DNA of 64,000 bases from Bhargavaea sp. CC-171006 (GCF_009761675.1 NZ_QUZH01000027.1:183065-247064); one strand, 5' to 3'; shown: positions 17,221 through 28,238, counted from the stretch's first letter. The notes: generated by a model not told the origin, from the letters alone. Program-made: numbers and translations.

Positions 17221-18017
17221 TATGTCTGTTTAAGCCGGATATATTGGTCCAATATGGCCTGGTGCAGTCCCTGACGGGCGGCGATGAATGTATCATTTGA
17301 AATCATGTCCGGATCTTCGCCGCGAAGGTTAGTCGAGATGGCGCCCACTTCCCGGATGATAACGGATCCCCCCGCTATGTCCCACGGTGCGAGCCTCATG
17401 GAAAGATAGGCATCGAGGCGCCCTGTAGCAACGTGCGCGAGCTCGATTGCTGCGGAGCCGTAGGACCGTGTTCCGCGGCAGTCCGCAACAAGCCGGCCAA
17501 CCGCTTCATGATCGATATACCTGTTCGGAGCCACCCAACTGGCATTGATTCCTATGATAGACTTATCAACCTCCACAGGTTCCAGGACGGGCAGGCGTTC
17601 GTCGTTGCGATATGCGCCTTCTCCCCGGTAGGCGTGATAAAAATCATCCGCCATCACATCATAGATATATCCGAGCATGCCGACTCCGTCAGCGAAGATT
17701 CCAAGTGAGATGGCAAAATTGCGTCTTTGATGGATAAAGTTCATCGTCCCGTCGATGGGATCAAGGATCCATACCACGCCTTCACCCGATCTGACGTCAT
17801 CACCGAAGCCTTCCTCGCCAAGTATCCGGTGCCCGGGAAAATCTCGGCGTATCCTCGATATGAAGAACTGCTCAATTTCCCGGTCAATGTCGGTTACGAG
17901 ATCATTGGCGTCCGCCTTTGTCTCAATCTGTATCTTTCCCGCAAAGCTCACCCTGATTCGGTGTCCTGCTTCCTTAATCAATGATTTTGCATAACGGTCA
18001 ATTGCTCCCCAGTCCAT
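17220..18017 (-). CDS. suhB: Inositol monophosphatase family protein
   Basis: This 265-residue member of the lithium-sensitive phosphatase family hydrolyses inositol-1-phosphate and related sugar phosphates, including NADP-like substrates in some members. Metal-binding motifs are present: GEEGFGDD (motif with the catalytic Glu), WILDPIDGTMNFIH, and APWDIAGGSVIIREVGA near the C-terminus. Gene order (ykzI-suhB near yktA/yktB) matches B. subtilis suhB (yktC). The start MDWGAID at 18017 has GGGGGAG 5 nt upstream; the frame is open to 18086 but lacks support there. Confidence 0.88.
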   Translation of the reverse strand: MDWGAIDRYAKSLIKEAGHRIRVSFAGKIQIETKADANDLVTDIDREIEQFFISRIRRDFPGHRILGEEGFGDDVRSGEGVVWILDPIDGTMNFIHQRRNFAISLGIFADGVGMLGYIYDVMADDFYHAYRGEGAYRNDERLPVLEPVEVDKSIIGINASWVAPNRYIDHEAVGRLVADCRGTRSYGSAAIELAHVATGRLDAYLSMRLAPWDIAGGSVIIREVGAISTNLRGEDPDMISNDTFIAARQGLHQAILDQYIRLKQT

Positions 18018-18071
18018 CAGGCTCCCCCTTCCCGCCTGCGCCGCAGGCCGTTCTTCTATTATAAACCGAAA

Positions 18072-18116
18072 GGGGATCCGCATCATTCAATGTAGCTTGA
18101 ATGAATCCGGATCCCC
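18072..18116 (-). terminator. ykzI terminator
   Basis: A long imperfect stem (GGGGATCCG...CGGATCCCC, with internal ATTCAA/TTGAAT) is followed on the minus strand by TTTCGGTTT. It ends ykzI just before suhB. Confidence 0.6.
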
Positions 18117-18138
18117 TCGGTCCCTGTCCGCCAAACGG

Positions 18139-18342
18139 TCAGTTCGCCTTGAACGCTTCATACTTCTCCAGTTCTGCGTGGATCTCCTTTAGTCGTTGCT
18201 TGCTTTTCTTCTTCTGGTCGGCATCCGATTGGGACATGGCATCGTAGAGTGTGGCGAGTTCATAGTCCAGTTCCAGGTTGAGCATGCTGATATACTGTTT
18301 TTCAACTTCGGCTTTCCGGATCACATGGATGACTTGTTTCAT
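18139..18342 (-). CDS. ykzI: Small coiled-coil protein, YkzI-like
   Basis: This 67-residue, highly charged, almost wholly helical protein (KAEVEKQYISMLNLELDYELATLYDAM, then lysine-rich KKKSKQRLKEIHAELEKYEAF) contains no cysteine. I assign it to YkzI mainly by position between yktB and suhB; the function is unknown. GAAAGGGTG stands 7 nt before the ATG at 18342, which is preferred over the upstream in-frame start at 18384. Its short length and charge suggest an antiparallel coiled coil. Confidence 0.6.
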   Translation of the reverse strand: MKQVIHVIRKAEVEKQYISMLNLELDYELATLYDAMSQSDADQKKKSKQRLKEIHAELEKYEAFKAN

Positions 18343-18513
18343 GCTTATGCACCCTTTCACGGATTTTTTGGTCATCTCGAGCATCGTTTCAGGATCGGTC
18401 CGAGCGGTTTGTTGAGATGTCCTGTTGCAAAGATTGTTCCCCGTTTTTTGTTACAATAAACGTGGAGACGAAAAAGGAATCATCTAAGCAATCAATCGAA
18501 GGAAGTGAATAAA

Positions 18514-19131
18514 ATGATGTTCAACGGATTTATCCGGGAGGATTTCGACACATTTAAAATAGAAGGTCTCGCCGAGCGGATGCAAGCCATCGAGGAACGT
18601 ATCCGGCCAAAATTCCGTGAGCTCGGACAGGAGCTCACGGATGATCTTTCAGCGATTCTCGGACAGGAAATGCATCTCCATATCGCAAAGCATGCACGCC
18701 GCACGGTGAACCCGCCGAAAGATACGTGGCTCGCGATCGCCGGTAACAAAAGGGGATATAAAAAACATCCACATTTCCAGGTCGGGCTTTTCGACGACCG
18801 GGCGTTCATCTGGCTCGCATTCATCTATGAGCTTCCGGATAAAGCAAACATTGCCCAGCGCTTCCTGGACAGGATCGATGCGGTCGAATCGACGATTCCC
18901 GATGGGTATGTCATATCACAGGACCATATGAAAAAAGGGGCTGTGGAAGTTTCTGATATCGATCTTGCTGATGTCCTTGAACGGTTCCGCACCGTCAAGA
19001 AAGCCGAGTTGCTGATTGGCCGGAACATATCCGCAGGCGATCCGGTTTTGGAAGACGGAGAGGCGTTTTACCGGCTTGCCAAGGAGACTTTTGATACGCT
19101 CGTTCCTCTCTATAAGATGGCATACAGCTGA
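18514..19131 (+). CDS. yktB: YktB family protein (UPF0637)
   Basis: This 205-residue soluble protein matches UPF0637/DUF1054 (B. subtilis YktB), with NGFIREDFDTFKIEGLAERM at the start and the conserved central HARRTVNPPKDTWLAIAGNKRGYKKHPHF stretch. No function is established. AAGGAA is 9 nt before the ATG at 18514; a GTG three codons upstream overlaps the ribosome site and is rejected. It is divergent from ykzI and convergent with yktA, with which it shares a terminator. Confidence 0.88.
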   Translation: MMFNGFIREDFDTFKIEGLAERMQAIEERIRPKFRELGQELTDDLSAILGQEMHLHIAKHARRTVNPPKDTWLAIAGNKRGYKKHPHFQVGLFDDRAFIWLAFIYELPDKANIAQRFLDRIDAVESTIPDGYVISQDHMKKGAVEVSDIDLADVLERFRTVKKAELLIGRNISAGDPVLEDGEAFYRLAKETFDTLVPLYKMAYS

Positions 19132-19141
19132 GAAAGCAGAA

Positions 19142-19175
19142 AAAAGGAGCGGGGGCTTATCGCCCCGCTCCTTTT
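19142..19175. terminator. Bidirectional terminator between yktB and yktA
   Basis: AAAAGGAGCGGGG (19142-19154) pairs perfectly with 19163-19175, with A-runs and T-runs on both sides. Its right arm overlaps the yktA 3' end. Confidence 0.85.
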
Positions 19176-19447
19176 ATGATGGCTTCATCCGGTAGATCCT
19201 TCAGCTTCTTGATGACCGGATAAGCCGAGTAGCCGCTCGCTTCTTCAAACTCGGCAAACAGTTTCTTTTCCCCGGACTTCGACGGCTCGATGTCCTTGAA
19301 TCTGCGATAGGCATTCATCAGTTCTCCGCGCCGGATCCCGCTTTCATATGCTTTTTCCACTGCTTCGAAGAATTTGACCGCATCAATGATTTCGTCAGTT
19401 GTCCAATCCGTCCGAAGCGGATAGGAATATCCTTCACTTGCCATCAT
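19157..19447 (-). CDS. yktA: UPF0223 family protein YktA
   Basis: This 96-residue helical protein of UPF0223 shows the family signature [23 protein letters not shown] and a C-terminal [18 protein letters not shown]. The function is unknown. Its first ATG overlaps the stop of the upstream nitronate-monooxygenase-like gene by four bases (ATGA), with GGAGG 5 nt before, so it is translationally coupled. In B. subtilis yktA lies by speA and yktB; here the oxidoreductase gene is inserted between yktA and speA. Confidence 0.88.
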   Translation of the reverse strand: MMASEGYSYPLRTDWTTDEIIDAVKFFEAVEKAYESGIRRGELMNAYRRFKDIEPSKSGEKKLFAEFEEASGYSAYPVIKKLKDLPDEAIIKGAGR

Positions 19448-20424
19448 TCATTCCTCCCGTTTTTCCCGGAGCCCCATCTCGCACGGATTTGTCCGGCTTC
19501 TTCCACCATGCGTGCGAACAGTTCCTGCACATTCGGCACATCTTCGATGAGGCCGGCAACCTGCCCTGCCCAACCGAACCCTTCATCCTCTTGTCCATCA
19601 TGGATAAAGCGCCGGTTCGCCTCACCGCTGATATAGGATTTCAGTGCTTCGTACGTCGGATTCTCCTGCTCGATTTCAAGAATTTTCTCAGTCCAGCTGC
19701 CCTTCAGTACACGTGCCGGGGCACCGATCGAACGCTTGATGATGCTTGTCCCCGTCTCGGATGCAGCCAGAAGAGCTTTTCTATAGGCATCGGAAGCATC
19801 GAAGCATTCCTTTGTTGCGATAAATCGGGTCCCCATCTCGATGCCTTCCGCGCCCAATGCATGCGCTGCCATCCAGCCCCTTCCGTCACCGATTCCTCCG
19901 GATGCGACCACCGGAATCGTGACGCTGTCGACAACACGCGGCACAAGGACCATTGTTCCGATGTCGTCCCGGCCAAGATGCCCGCCACCTTCCTGGCCGA
20001 CCACCATGACGGCATCCGCCCCGAGGCTTTCCGCCTTCTGAGCCTGGCGAACCGCTGCAACAAGCACCAGTTTCCGGACTCCTGTCCCTTCCAGCCGCTC
20101 AAGAAGTGGCGCAGGGTTGCCTCCTGTCATTGTGACCGCGGGGACTCCCTCTTCGATGGCGACATCCAGCATATGTTCGTATGGCCGTCCGTGCTGGCCG
20201 ATTGCATAGTTGACCCCGAACGGCTTGTCAGTCATTTCTTTTACCCTCCGAATCTCCCGGCGGAGCTCATCAGGTCCGGGAAGGCTCATTGCAGTAATCT
20301 GTCCGAGCCCTCCTGCGTTAGAGACGGCTGCCGCCAGATCAGCATAAGCGAGATAAGCCAGCCCCCCTTGAATGATCGGATACCTGATGCCAAGCAGTTC
20401 AGTGATCCTCGTGTTCCATTCCAT
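19444..20424 (-). CDS. Nitronate monooxygenase family flavoprotein
   Basis: This 326-residue FMN-dependent TIM-barrel protein belongs to the NMO/2-nitropropane dioxygenase family, which also contains the enoyl-ACP reductase FabK. Visible motifs are [27 protein letters not shown] at the start, GGHLGR near residue 150 (catalytic His region of NMO) and [10 protein letters not shown] with [10 protein letters not shown] for the FMN phosphate. NMO and FabK are hard to separate by eye; the lone context, away from fab genes, favours an NMO-type detoxifying role. It is coupled to yktA by a 4-nt overlap. Confidence 0.82.
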   Translation of the reverse strand: MEWNTRITELLGIRYPIIQGGLAYLAYADLAAAVSNAGGLGQITAMSLPGPDELRREIRRVKEMTDKPFGVNYAIGQHGRPYEHMLDVAIEEGVPAVTMTGGNPAPLLERLEGTGVRKLVLVAAVRQAQKAESLGADAVMVVGQEGGGHLGRDDIGTMVLVPRVVDSVTIPVVASGGIGDGRGWMAAHALGAEGIEMGTRFIATKECFDASDAYRKALLAASETGTSIIKRSIGAPARVLKGSWTEKILEIEQENPTYEALKSYISGEANRRFIHDGQEDEGFGWAGQVAGLIEDVPNVQELFARMVEEAGQIRARWGSGKNGRNE

Positions 20425-20490
20425 GTCAATCCCCCCTTGCTTCCATCTTATCGCATGGGAAAGAGAAGTTGAACAGTGCCGTTGTTTTCG

Positions 20491-20520
20491 GTGACATTTG
20501 ATGGCAGTCGGTGCTATAAT
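20491..20520 (+). promoter_or_regulatory. Candidate speA promoter
   Basis: GTGACA (20491-20496) and a perfect TATAAT (20515-20520) are 18 nt apart, 44 nt upstream of the TTG start. Confidence 0.55.
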
Positions 20521-20563
20521 ATCCCCTTGATATCCTGCAACATGAGAACGAGGGGGCTCCAGA

Positions 20564-22036
20564 TTGTCACAGCTCGAAACACCATTATTCGACGCGCTCC
20601 TGAAACACCGGAACCGTCATCCGATACAATTCCATATCCCTGGCCACAAAAGAGGGCGGGGCATGGATCCCGCATTCCGGGAATTTGCAGGAGACAATAT
20701 CCTGTCGGTTGACCTGATCAACATCGCTCCGCTTGATGATCTCCATGCGCCGAAGGGGGCCATCCACAAAGCACAGGAACTGGCGGCCAGAGCGTTCGGG
20801 GCCGATTACACCTTCTTTTCCGTACAAGGGACGAGCGGTGCCATCATGACGATGATTCTCAGCGTCTGTGAACCTGGGGATAAAATCATCGTTCCGCGAA
20901 ATGTCCATAAATCAGTCATGTCCGCCATTGTCTTTGCCGGAGCCGTGCCGGTGTTCATCCATCCTGAAGTCGACCCGGAACTCGGCATCTCGCACGGAAT
21001 CTCTGCGGAAGCCGCTGAAACAGCGCTTGCGGCCCACCCTGATGCAAAGGGCCTGCTCGTCATCAATCCGACCTATTATGGGGTCTGTGCAGACCTGGAG
21101 AGGATTGTTGACATCAGCCATGGCTATGGCATACCGGTGCTGGTCGATGAGGCGCACGGCGTTCATATCCACTTCAATGACAGCCTGCCCGTATCCGCCA
21201 TGCAGGCCGGTGCCGACATGGCCGCCACTTCCGTACACAAGCTCGGCGGCGCGATGACGCAAGGCTCCGTCCTGAATGTGCGGGAAGGTCTTGTGTCAAC
21301 CAAGCGGGTCCAGTCGATCCTTTCGATGCTGACGACCACATCCACTTCGTACCCGATCCTGGCGTCGATCGACTGCGCCCGCAGACAGCTCGCCATGCAC
21401 GGCAATGATCTTCTGGATGAAACGATCCGGCTGGCGAAGGATGCACGGAAGCGGATCAATAAGATCCCGGGCCTCTGGTGCCCGGGCCGCGAACTGATCC
21501 GGAGTTCGGCCACCTATGATATTGATCCGACAAAACTTCTGATCAGCGTCAAGGACCTGTCGATCACCGGCAGCCAGGCTGAAGTATGGCTGCGGGAAAA
21601 TGCCAACATCGAGGTTGAACTGTCGGACCTGTACAATATCCTGTGCATCCTCACAATCGGCGATACCGGAAAAGAAGTGAGCCTATTGGTCAACGCGCTA
21701 AAGAGGATGGCCGACACATTCGCACCGGATGGTTCCGAACGCCCGCCGTTTGTGGCCCTTCCGGAGATTCCTGCACTTGCGCTCACTCCGAGGGATGCCT
21801 TCTATGCGCAGACCGAAGCCATTCCGCTCGATGAAGCGGAGGGGCGGATCTCCGCTGAGTTCATCATGGTGTATCCGCCGGGAATCCCGATTGTCATCCC
21901 TGGGGAAATTGTCACACAGGATAACATCGACTATATCCGGATGAACATGGAAGCCGGCCTCCCTGTCCAGGGACCCGAGGATGACACGCTGCAGAACCTT
22001 CTCGTCATCAAAGAGAGGATGCCGATCATCTCGTGA
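20564..22036 (+). CDS. speA: Orn/Lys/Arg decarboxylase, SpeA-type arginine decarboxylase
   Basis: This 490-residue PLP enzyme of fold type I is the kind that converts arginine to agmatine, the first step of Bacillus polyamine synthesis. The PLP lysine lies in TSVHKLGGAMTQGS (about residue 228), with VDEAHGVHIHF before it and the N-terminal HRNRHPIQFHIPGHKRG typical of the family. It starts at a TTG with GAGGGGG 7 nt upstream. Position beside yktA and pdh matches B. subtilis speA. Lysine decarboxylase activity cannot be excluded from sequence alone. The potRABCD transporter at 35-40 kb makes a polyamine link plausible. Confidence 0.85.
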   Translation: MSQLETPLFDALLKHRNRHPIQFHIPGHKRGRGMDPAFREFAGDNILSVDLINIAPLDDLHAPKGAIHKAQELAARAFGADYTFFSVQGTSGAIMTMILSVCEPGDKIIVPRNVHKSVMSAIVFAGAVPVFIHPEVDPELGISHGISAEAAETALAAHPDAKGLLVINPTYYGVCADLERIVDISHGYGIPVLVDEAHGVHIHFNDSLPVSAMQAGADMAATSVHKLGGAMTQGSVLNVREGLVSTKRVQSILSMLTTTSTSYPILASIDCARRQLAMHGNDLLDETIRLAKDARKRINKIPGLWCPGRELIRSSATYDIDPTKLLISVKDLSITGSQAEVWLRENANIEVELSDLYNILCILTIGDTGKEVSLLVNALKRMADTFAPDGSERPPFVALPEIPALALTPRDAFYAQTEAIPLDEAEGRISAEFIMVYPPGIPIVIPGEIVTQDNIDYIRMNMEAGLPVQGPEDDTLQNLLVIKERMPIIS

Positions 22037-22045
22037 TTCAAAATA

Positions 22046-22085
22046 AAAATGGAGAGCGCGGATCATTCCGGCGCTCTCCTTTTTA
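22046..22085. terminator. Terminator between speA and the deacetylase gene
   Basis: Stem GGAGAGCGC/GCGCTCTCC (22051-22059, 22071-22079), with A-run before and T-run after, serves both convergent genes. Confidence 0.8.
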
Positions 22086-22958
22086 TTGGGCCGTTTCCGG
22101 CATTTTGATTGTTGCTGGATCAATCAGCGTGTACCCTTTATCACGCAGTCCCTGAACAATCTTCGGCAGGGCGGCAGCCGTCCATTCCCGGTCATGCATC
22201 AGCAGATTTGCCCCGTTGTTCAGATATTCCGTGTTGACCATGATATCAGCAAGAGCCTCACTGTTCTGATACTGGGACTCCCAGTCATAGCCATATGTCC
22301 AGTTCATGATGAGCATCCCTTCGTCCGCTGCAAGTTGCCGGGTGAAATCCGTATTCACCCCGAACGGCGCCCGGAAGAACTTCGGCTTTTCCCCCGTCAC
22401 CTGCTCCACGATTTCATTTACGCCGAGAATCTCCTCACGCTGAGCCTCCTCGGGAATCTGCTTAAGGTTCGGATGTGACATCGTATGGTTGCCGATCGGG
22501 AACCCCATCTCGTGGATCTCTTTCAGCACCGCCTTTTCTTCGTCGGTGTCGATGAAGTGGCCGTTGACAAAAAAGATGGCCGGCGCGTCCATTTCCTTCA
22601 GGGTCTTCGCCATCTCAAGCGCGTGCTTGTCCGGTGCATCATCGAACGTCAGCAGGGCTGCCTTCGGATCGGCATCACCGATCGGCTGGAACGACCAGGT
22701 GGCTTCATTCAGCTCATAGAGCGGTTTGGCTGGTTCCGCAGCGGCCGGTACTTGCCCGTCGCCGTTGCCTTCTTCTTTTTCCTCATCGGTATCTTCCGCA
22801 GGCTTCTTCTCAGCTTCGCCGCTGTCCGCTTTTTCTTCTGTCTGTTCATCCTGGCGGTCCTGCGCATCTTCGCTGTCTGCAGAATCCTCCGGACCCGCGC
22901 AGCCTCCGAGCAGGACGGCAGCCAGTGCGGCACCCGCCATCCAATATCTAAGCTTCAT
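22083..22958 (-). CDS. Polysaccharide deacetylase lipoprotein (CE4/NodB)
   Basis: This is a 291-residue exported lipoprotein: a signal peptide with lipobox LLGGC, then ~65 residues of acidic, Glu/Asp/Lys-rich linker, then a NodB domain. Catalytic motifs are LLTFDDAPD (motif 1), HTMSHPNL (HxxxH metal ligands), FFRAPFG and a C-terminal LLMHD. Such enzymes remove N- or O-acetyl groups from peptidoglycan or other surface glycans. Motif 1 has Ala where most family members have Gly (TFDDGP). The start at 22958 is chosen for the signal peptide; the ribosome site is weak. The substrate is unknown. Confidence 0.85.
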   Translation of the reverse strand: MKLRYWMAGAALAAVLLGGCAGPEDSADSEDAQDRQDEQTEEKADSGEAEKKPAEDTDEEKEEGNGDGQVPAAAEPAKPLYELNEATWSFQPIGDADPKAALLTFDDAPDKHALEMAKTLKEMDAPAIFFVNGHFIDTDEEKAVLKEIHEMGFPIGNHTMSHPNLKQIPEEAQREEILGVNEIVEQVTGEKPKFFRAPFGVNTDFTRQLAADEGMLIMNWTYGYDWESQYQNSEALADIMVNTEYLNNGANLLMHDREWTAAALPKIVQGLRDKGYTLIDPATIKMPETAQ

Positions 22959-23043
22959 TTCTGCACCACATCCCTTCTCTTCTATCAGTCTATCATCGCC
23001 GAAGGTCACGGCACAATCCGACAAAGGGAGTTTTTAGGAAACG

Positions 23044-23073
23044 AAAAAAGAGAGCGGAAAGTCCGCTCTCTTT
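23044..23073 (-). terminator. pdhABCD terminator
   Basis: Stem AAAGAGAGCGGA/TCCGCTCTCTTT (23047-23058, 23062-23073), with a minus-strand T-run, directly after pdhD. Confidence 0.85.
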
Positions 23074-23082
23074 CTGTCGTGA

Positions 23083-24492
23083 TTATTTCAGGATATGGAT
23101 CGGATTGCCAAGAACGACTTCCGCCGCTTCCATCGAAATCTCCCCGAGTGTCGGGTGAGCGTGGATGGTCATGGCGATATCTTCGACTGTCATACCCGCT
23201 TCGATGGCCAGTCCAAGTTCCGCGATCATATCGGATGCGCCTGCACCGACAATCTGAGCGCCAAGGAGAAGTCCGTCTTCCTTGCGGGAGACCAGTTTGA
23301 CGAAGCCGTCTGCAGCGTCCAGCGCGAGCGCGCGGCCGTTTGCACCGAACGGGAATTTGCCCGCCGTCACTTCGTAGCCTTCCGCTTTCGCCTGCTCTTC
23401 GTTCAGGCCGACTGTTGCCAGTTCCGGATCCGTGAAGCACACAGCCGGGATTGCCATGTAGTCGACTTCCGATTTTTCGCCGGCAATGGCTTCAGCTGCG
23501 ATTTTACCTTCATAGGAAGCTTTGTGTGCGAGCTGAGGGCCCGGAACAATATCTCCGATTGCAAAGATGTTGGACACGCTTGTGCGGCCCTGGCGGTCGA
23601 CTTCGATGAGACCGCGCTCTCCGAATTTCACGCCGGCTTCCTCGAGGCCCATCTCGTCAGTGTTCGGGCGGCGTCCGACTGTAACGAGGACGTAATCCGC
23701 CTCGATTGTCTGTTCTTCACCTTTTGCTTCATAGGTGACCTTGACGCCGTTCTCAGTTTCTTCTGCGCCTTTCGCCATCGCCTGAGTGACGATTTCGACG
23801 CCTTTTTTCTTGAGGCCTTTTTTGACGATCTGCGTCATCTGCTTTTCAAAGCCTGCGAGAATATCCTTCGCACCTTCGAGAATCGTCACTTCGGAGCCGA
23901 GGTTGGCATATGCCGAGCCAAGCTCCGTGCCGATATAGCCGCCGCCGATGACGACCAGCTTGCCTGGAACTTCTTCAAGGTTCAGTGCGCCTGTCGAATC
24001 GATGATGCGCTTAGAGAACTTGAACGAAGGAATTTCCACGGGACGGGATCCTGTTGCAAGAATCGCATTCTTGAATTTATAAGTCTGTGCGGATTTGTCA
24101 TCCATGACACGGACTGTGTTGGTGTCGACAAAGTAGGCTTCGCCTTGTACGATTTCAACTTTGTTGCCTTTCAGGAGGCCTTCGACTCCGCCGGTCAATT
24201 TCTTGACGACGCTATTCTTGAATTCCTGCGCCTTGGAGAAGTCAAGTTTCACATCGGAGGTGCTGATGCCCATGTTGTCTGCGCCTTTCGCTTCGACAAA
24301 GCGGTGGCCGACACTGATGAGCGCTTTGGACGGGATGCAGCCTACGTTCAGGCATACGCCGCCAAGATTTTCACGTTCTACAATCGTCACTTTCTGGCCC
24401 GTCTGTGCTGCGCGGATTGCTGCAACATATCCTCCCGGGCCGGAACCGATGACGATTGTATCTGTTTCAATTGGAAAATCACCTACTACCAT
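23083..24492 (-). CDS. pdhD: Dihydrolipoamide dehydrogenase (PDH E3)
   Basis: This 469-residue FAD flavoprotein disulfide reductase re-oxidises the lipoamide of E2 and passes electrons to NAD+. FAD-binding [15 protein letters not shown], redox-active [19 protein letters not shown]-binding [17 protein letters not shown], and the C-terminal catalytic HAHPTLGE are all intact. It is last in pdhABCD, 3 nt after pdhC, and likely also serves the 2-oxoglutarate and branched-chain complexes. Length equals that of Bacillus E3. Confidence 0.97.
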   Translation of the reverse strand: MVVGDFPIETDTIVIGSGPGGYVAAIRAAQTGQKVTIVERENLGGVCLNVGCIPSKALISVGHRFVEAKGADNMGISTSDVKLDFSKAQEFKNSVVKKLTGGVEGLLKGNKVEIVQGEAYFVDTNTVRVMDDKSAQTYKFKNAILATGSRPVEIPSFKFSKRIIDSTGALNLEEVPGKLVVIGGGYIGTELGSAYANLGSEVTILEGAKDILAGFEKQMTQIVKKGLKKKGVEIVTQAMAKGAEETENGVKVTYEAKGEEQTIEADYVLVTVGRRPNTDEMGLEEAGVKFGERGLIEVDRQGRTSVSNIFAIGDIVPGPQLAHKASYEGKIAAEAIAGEKSEVDYMAIPAVCFTDPELATVGLNEEQAKAEGYEVTAGKFPFGANGRALALDAADGFVKLVSRKEDGLLLGAQIVGAGASDMIAELGLAIEAGMTVEDIAMTIHAHPTLGEISMEAAEVVLGNPIHILK

Positions 24493-24495
24493 TTT

Positions 24496-25842
24496 TTACG
24501 CCTCCATTAGTAAAAGTTCCGGATTCGACAGCAGCCGCTTGATATGGTTCAGCGCCTGCTGGGCCGTGACGCCATCGATCATCCGGTGATCATAGCTCAA
24601 TGATAATGCTAACATAGGAGCCGCCACGATTTCACCATTTTTGACAACCGGTTTTTCTGCAATGCGCCCGATTCCGAGGATTGCGACTTCCGGATGGTTG
24701 ATGACCGGTGTGAACCACTGTCCGCTTGCAGAGCCGAGGTTCGAGATGGACATCGAGCCGCCCTTCATCTCGTTTGGCGCCAGTTTGCCATCGCGTGCTT
24801 TCGCCGCAAGCTGATTGATTTCATCAGAAATCGCGAAGACCGATTTCCGGTCGGCGTTTTTGATGACCGGCACAAGCAGTCCGCGATCGGTGTCTGCCGC
24901 GATGCCCACGTTGAAGTAATGTTTCTGGATGACTTCTTCTGTCGAATCGTCATAGGACACGTTCAGCTGCGGATATTCACGGAGCGTGCTCACGAGTGCT
25001 TTGACGACATATGGCAGATACGTCAGCTTGATTTCCTTTTCCGCAGCAATCTCCTTGAACTTCCGGCGGTGTTCCACAAGTGCCGTCACATCGACTTCAT
25101 CCAGATGCGTGACGTGCGGTGCCGTGTGCTTCGAGTTGACCATCGCTTTGGCGATCGCCTTGCGGATCGGGGAGATCTTCTCCCGGGTTTCCGGAAATTC
25201 TCCTTCAGGCAGCTGAGTTGCCGCAGCCGGACGTGCCTTTTCTTCTCCTGCAGGCGCCGTTTCCTGGGCTGCAGCAGATTCCTGTCCTTCAGCCGGCTGC
25301 TGGCCGCCGTTCATGAATGCGTCCACATCTTCTTTGAGAACACGGCCGTTTTTGCCGCTTCCTCCAACCTCGTGAATATCGACATCATTGTCACGGGCGT
25401 ATTTTCGCACCGATGGCATGGCAATTACACGTCCGTCTTTCTGCTTGCCCGATTTTTGGGAAGCAGCCGGTGCTACGCCCTGCTCTTTTTCGGTTTTCGG
25501 CGCTTCTTCTTTTTCGAGGTCCTGTCCGGATTCAAGGGAAGCCTGCACCTGGTCATCGGTTTTGTCCGAGCCCTCGTCCTGAGCTTCCTCTTCGCCTTGA
25601 TGGTCAGGTGAATCGATTTTGATCAGGAGATCTCCGACAACTGCGACTTCACCTTCGCCTACCAGGATGTCCTCGACTGTTCCGTCCACGGGAGAAGGAA
25701 TTTCAACGACTGCTTTATCGTTCTGCACTTCGCAAAGAACGTCATCTTCCTGGATGGTATCGCCTTTGTTGACGAACCACTTTACGATTTCTCCTTCATG
25801 GATGCCTTCACCGATATCCGGCATACGAAATTCAAATGCCAC
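24496..25842 (-). CDS. pdhC: Dihydrolipoamide acetyltransferase (PDH E2)
   Basis: This 448-residue core subunit has a single N-terminal lipoyl domain (lipoyl lysine in [13 protein letters not shown], near residue 43), an acidic/Glu-Gln-rich linker, a peripheral subunit-binding domain ([22 protein letters not shown]), a second Ala/Pro linker and the catalytic domain ending with [15 protein letters not shown]. It transfers acetyl groups to CoA. The start is the GTG at 25842, giving [13 protein letters not shown] as in B. subtilis, with AAAGGG 8 nt upstream; a GTG at 25851 lies inside that site. Confidence 0.96.
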   Translation of the reverse strand: MAFEFRMPDIGEGIHEGEIVKWFVNKGDTIQEDDVLCEVQNDKAVVEIPSPVDGTVEDILVGEGEVAVVGDLLIKIDSPDHQGEEEAQDEGSDKTDDQVQASLESGQDLEKEEAPKTEKEQGVAPAASQKSGKQKDGRVIAMPSVRKYARDNDVDIHEVGGSGKNGRVLKEDVDAFMNGGQQPAEGQESAAAQETAPAGEEKARPAAATQLPEGEFPETREKISPIRKAIAKAMVNSKHTAPHVTHLDEVDVTALVEHRRKFKEIAAEKEIKLTYLPYVVKALVSTLREYPQLNVSYDDSTEEVIQKHYFNVGIAADTDRGLLVPVIKNADRKSVFAISDEINQLAAKARDGKLAPNEMKGGSMSISNLGSASGQWFTPVINHPEVAILGIGRIAEKPVVKNGEIVAAPMLALSLSYDHRMIDGVTAQQALNHIKRLLSNPELLLMEA

Positions 25843-25875
25843 ACCTCTCACCCTTTCTTTATTTAAAATCGGCTA

Positions 25876-26853
25876 TCAGAATTCAAGAACTTTTTTAGCG
25901 GTTTCCACAATATCCTTTGCCCCCGGCAGCCAGGTGTTCTCGCCCTGCGCATAAGGATAAATCGTATCAGGGGCCGTCACACGGAGGACAGGAGCTTCCA
26001 GGCTCAGGATTGCGCGCTCCGTGATTTCCGCAACCACGTTCGCGGCGATGCCCGCCTGGCGCTGTGCTTCCTGGACAACGATCGCCCGGTTGGTTTTCTC
26101 GACCGAAGAGATGATGGTTTCGACATCGAGCGGCTGGACCGTGCGGAGGTCGATGACTTCAACTGAATGACCTTCTTTTTCAAGTTCCTCGGCCGCCTTC
26201 AGGCTTTCGCGGACCATGGCACCGTATGTGATGATCGACAAGTCTGTGCCTTCTTTTTTCACATCGGCCTTGCCGAGTGGGATTGTGTATTCTTCCTCCG
26301 GAACTTCTTCGCGGAATGAGCGGTACAGCTTCATATGTTCAAGGAAGATGACAGGATCTTCGTCGCGGATTGAAGAGATCAGCAAACCTTTCGCATCGTA
26401 TGGCCCTGAGGGGATGACCACTTTAAGGCCCGGTTGCTGTGCCATGAGCCCCTCAAGGCTGTCGGCATGCATTTCCGGTGTGGCGACCCCGCCGCCGAAC
26501 GGCGAACGGATGGTGACCGGTGCGTGGAAATGGCCGGCACTGCGGAAGCTCATCCGTGCAAGCTGTCCGCTGATTGAGTCCATCACTTCATAGACGAACC
26601 CGAAAAACTGAATTTCCGGTACCGGACGGAAGCCTTGCAGCGAGAGACCCACCGCCAGGCCGCCGATGCCGGATTCGGCCAGTGGCGTGTCGAAAACGCG
26701 GTCTTCTCCGAATTCTTTCTGGAGTCCTTCCGTAGCACGGAAGACGCCTCCGTTAACGCCGACGTCCTCCCCGAAGACGAGGACATTCTCATCATTTTTA
26801 AGCTCAGTACGGAGTGCATCCGTAATCGCTTGGATCATCGTCATTTGTGCCAT
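25876..26853 (-). CDS. pdhB: Pyruvate dehydrogenase E1 beta subunit
   Basis: This 325-residue transketolase-like subunit forms the alpha2beta2 E1 component with PdhA. It shows the E1-beta hallmarks [57 protein letters not shown] and PTIYPYAQ-like C-terminal residues ([16 protein letters not shown]). It lies 3 nt after pdhA and 33 nt before pdhC. Together the subunits decarboxylate pyruvate with thiamine diphosphate and acetylate the E2 lipoyl group. Confidence 0.96.
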   Translation of the reverse strand: MAQMTMIQAITDALRTELKNDENVLVFGEDVGVNGGVFRATEGLQKEFGEDRVFDTPLAESGIGGLAVGLSLQGFRPVPEIQFFGFVYEVMDSISGQLARMSFRSAGHFHAPVTIRSPFGGGVATPEMHADSLEGLMAQQPGLKVVIPSGPYDAKGLLISSIRDEDPVIFLEHMKLYRSFREEVPEEEYTIPLGKADVKKEGTDLSIITYGAMVRESLKAAEELEKEGHSVEVIDLRTVQPLDVETIISSVEKTNRAIVVQEAQRQAGIAANVVAEITERAILSLEAPVLRVTAPDTIYPYAQGENTWLPGAKDIVETAKKVLEF

Positions 26854-26856
26854 CGG

Positions 26857-27987
<1,131 letters not shown>

Positions 27988-28040
27988 TTAGCTGTATTAT
28001 CGTTTTTATTTCTTTGATTGGTACACTTGACTCGGTTTGA

Positions 28041-28069
28041 ATTATACAAGACCGCAAAATGCTAGTCAA
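28041..28069 (-). promoter_or_regulatory. pdhA promoter
   Basis: On the minus strand, TTGACT (28064-28069) and a perfect TATAAT (28041-28046) are separated by 17 nt, about 70 nt upstream of the pdhA ATG. The 265-nt gap between pdhA and ykyA holds this promoter, a cre-like box and the ykyA terminator. Confidence 0.85.
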
Positions 28070-28079
28070 TACAAGGGTT

Positions 28080-28093
28080 TGAAAGCGCTTTTA
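28080..28093. promoter_or_regulatory. cre-like CcpA box upstream of pdhA
   Basis: TGAAAGCGCTTTTA is one base from the palindromic catabolite-responsive element TGAAAGCGCTTTCA. It lies just upstream of the -35 box, a location more often linked to activation than to roadblock repression. CcpA binding is inferred. Confidence 0.6.
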
Positions 28094-28198
28094 GTATTAG
28101 TACACAGATGATTTTTCCATCACCTGTATTAACACATGGGATCGGTTTGTTTTAGCGCGCATTCGTCAACATTTCCAGTATTCCCTTTATGGAAATGA

Positions 28199-28229
28199 AA
28201 AAACGCCCGGAAGTCGATGCTTCCGGGCA
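28199..28229 (-). terminator. ykyA terminator
   Basis: Stem GCCCGGAAG/CTTCCGGGC (28206-28214, 28221-28229), with minus-strand T-run. Confidence 0.8.
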
Positions 28230-28238
28230 ACTGGTCAT

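Noticed and set aside
19444..20424. FabK enoyl-ACP reductase
   Set aside because: Same superfamily, but no fab gene neighbours; kept as nitronate-monooxygenase family without a symbol.
23095..24510. 471-residue open frame antisense to pdhD
   Set aside because: Full overlap with an unmistakable E3 gene; Phe/Cys/Asp-rich shadow composition.
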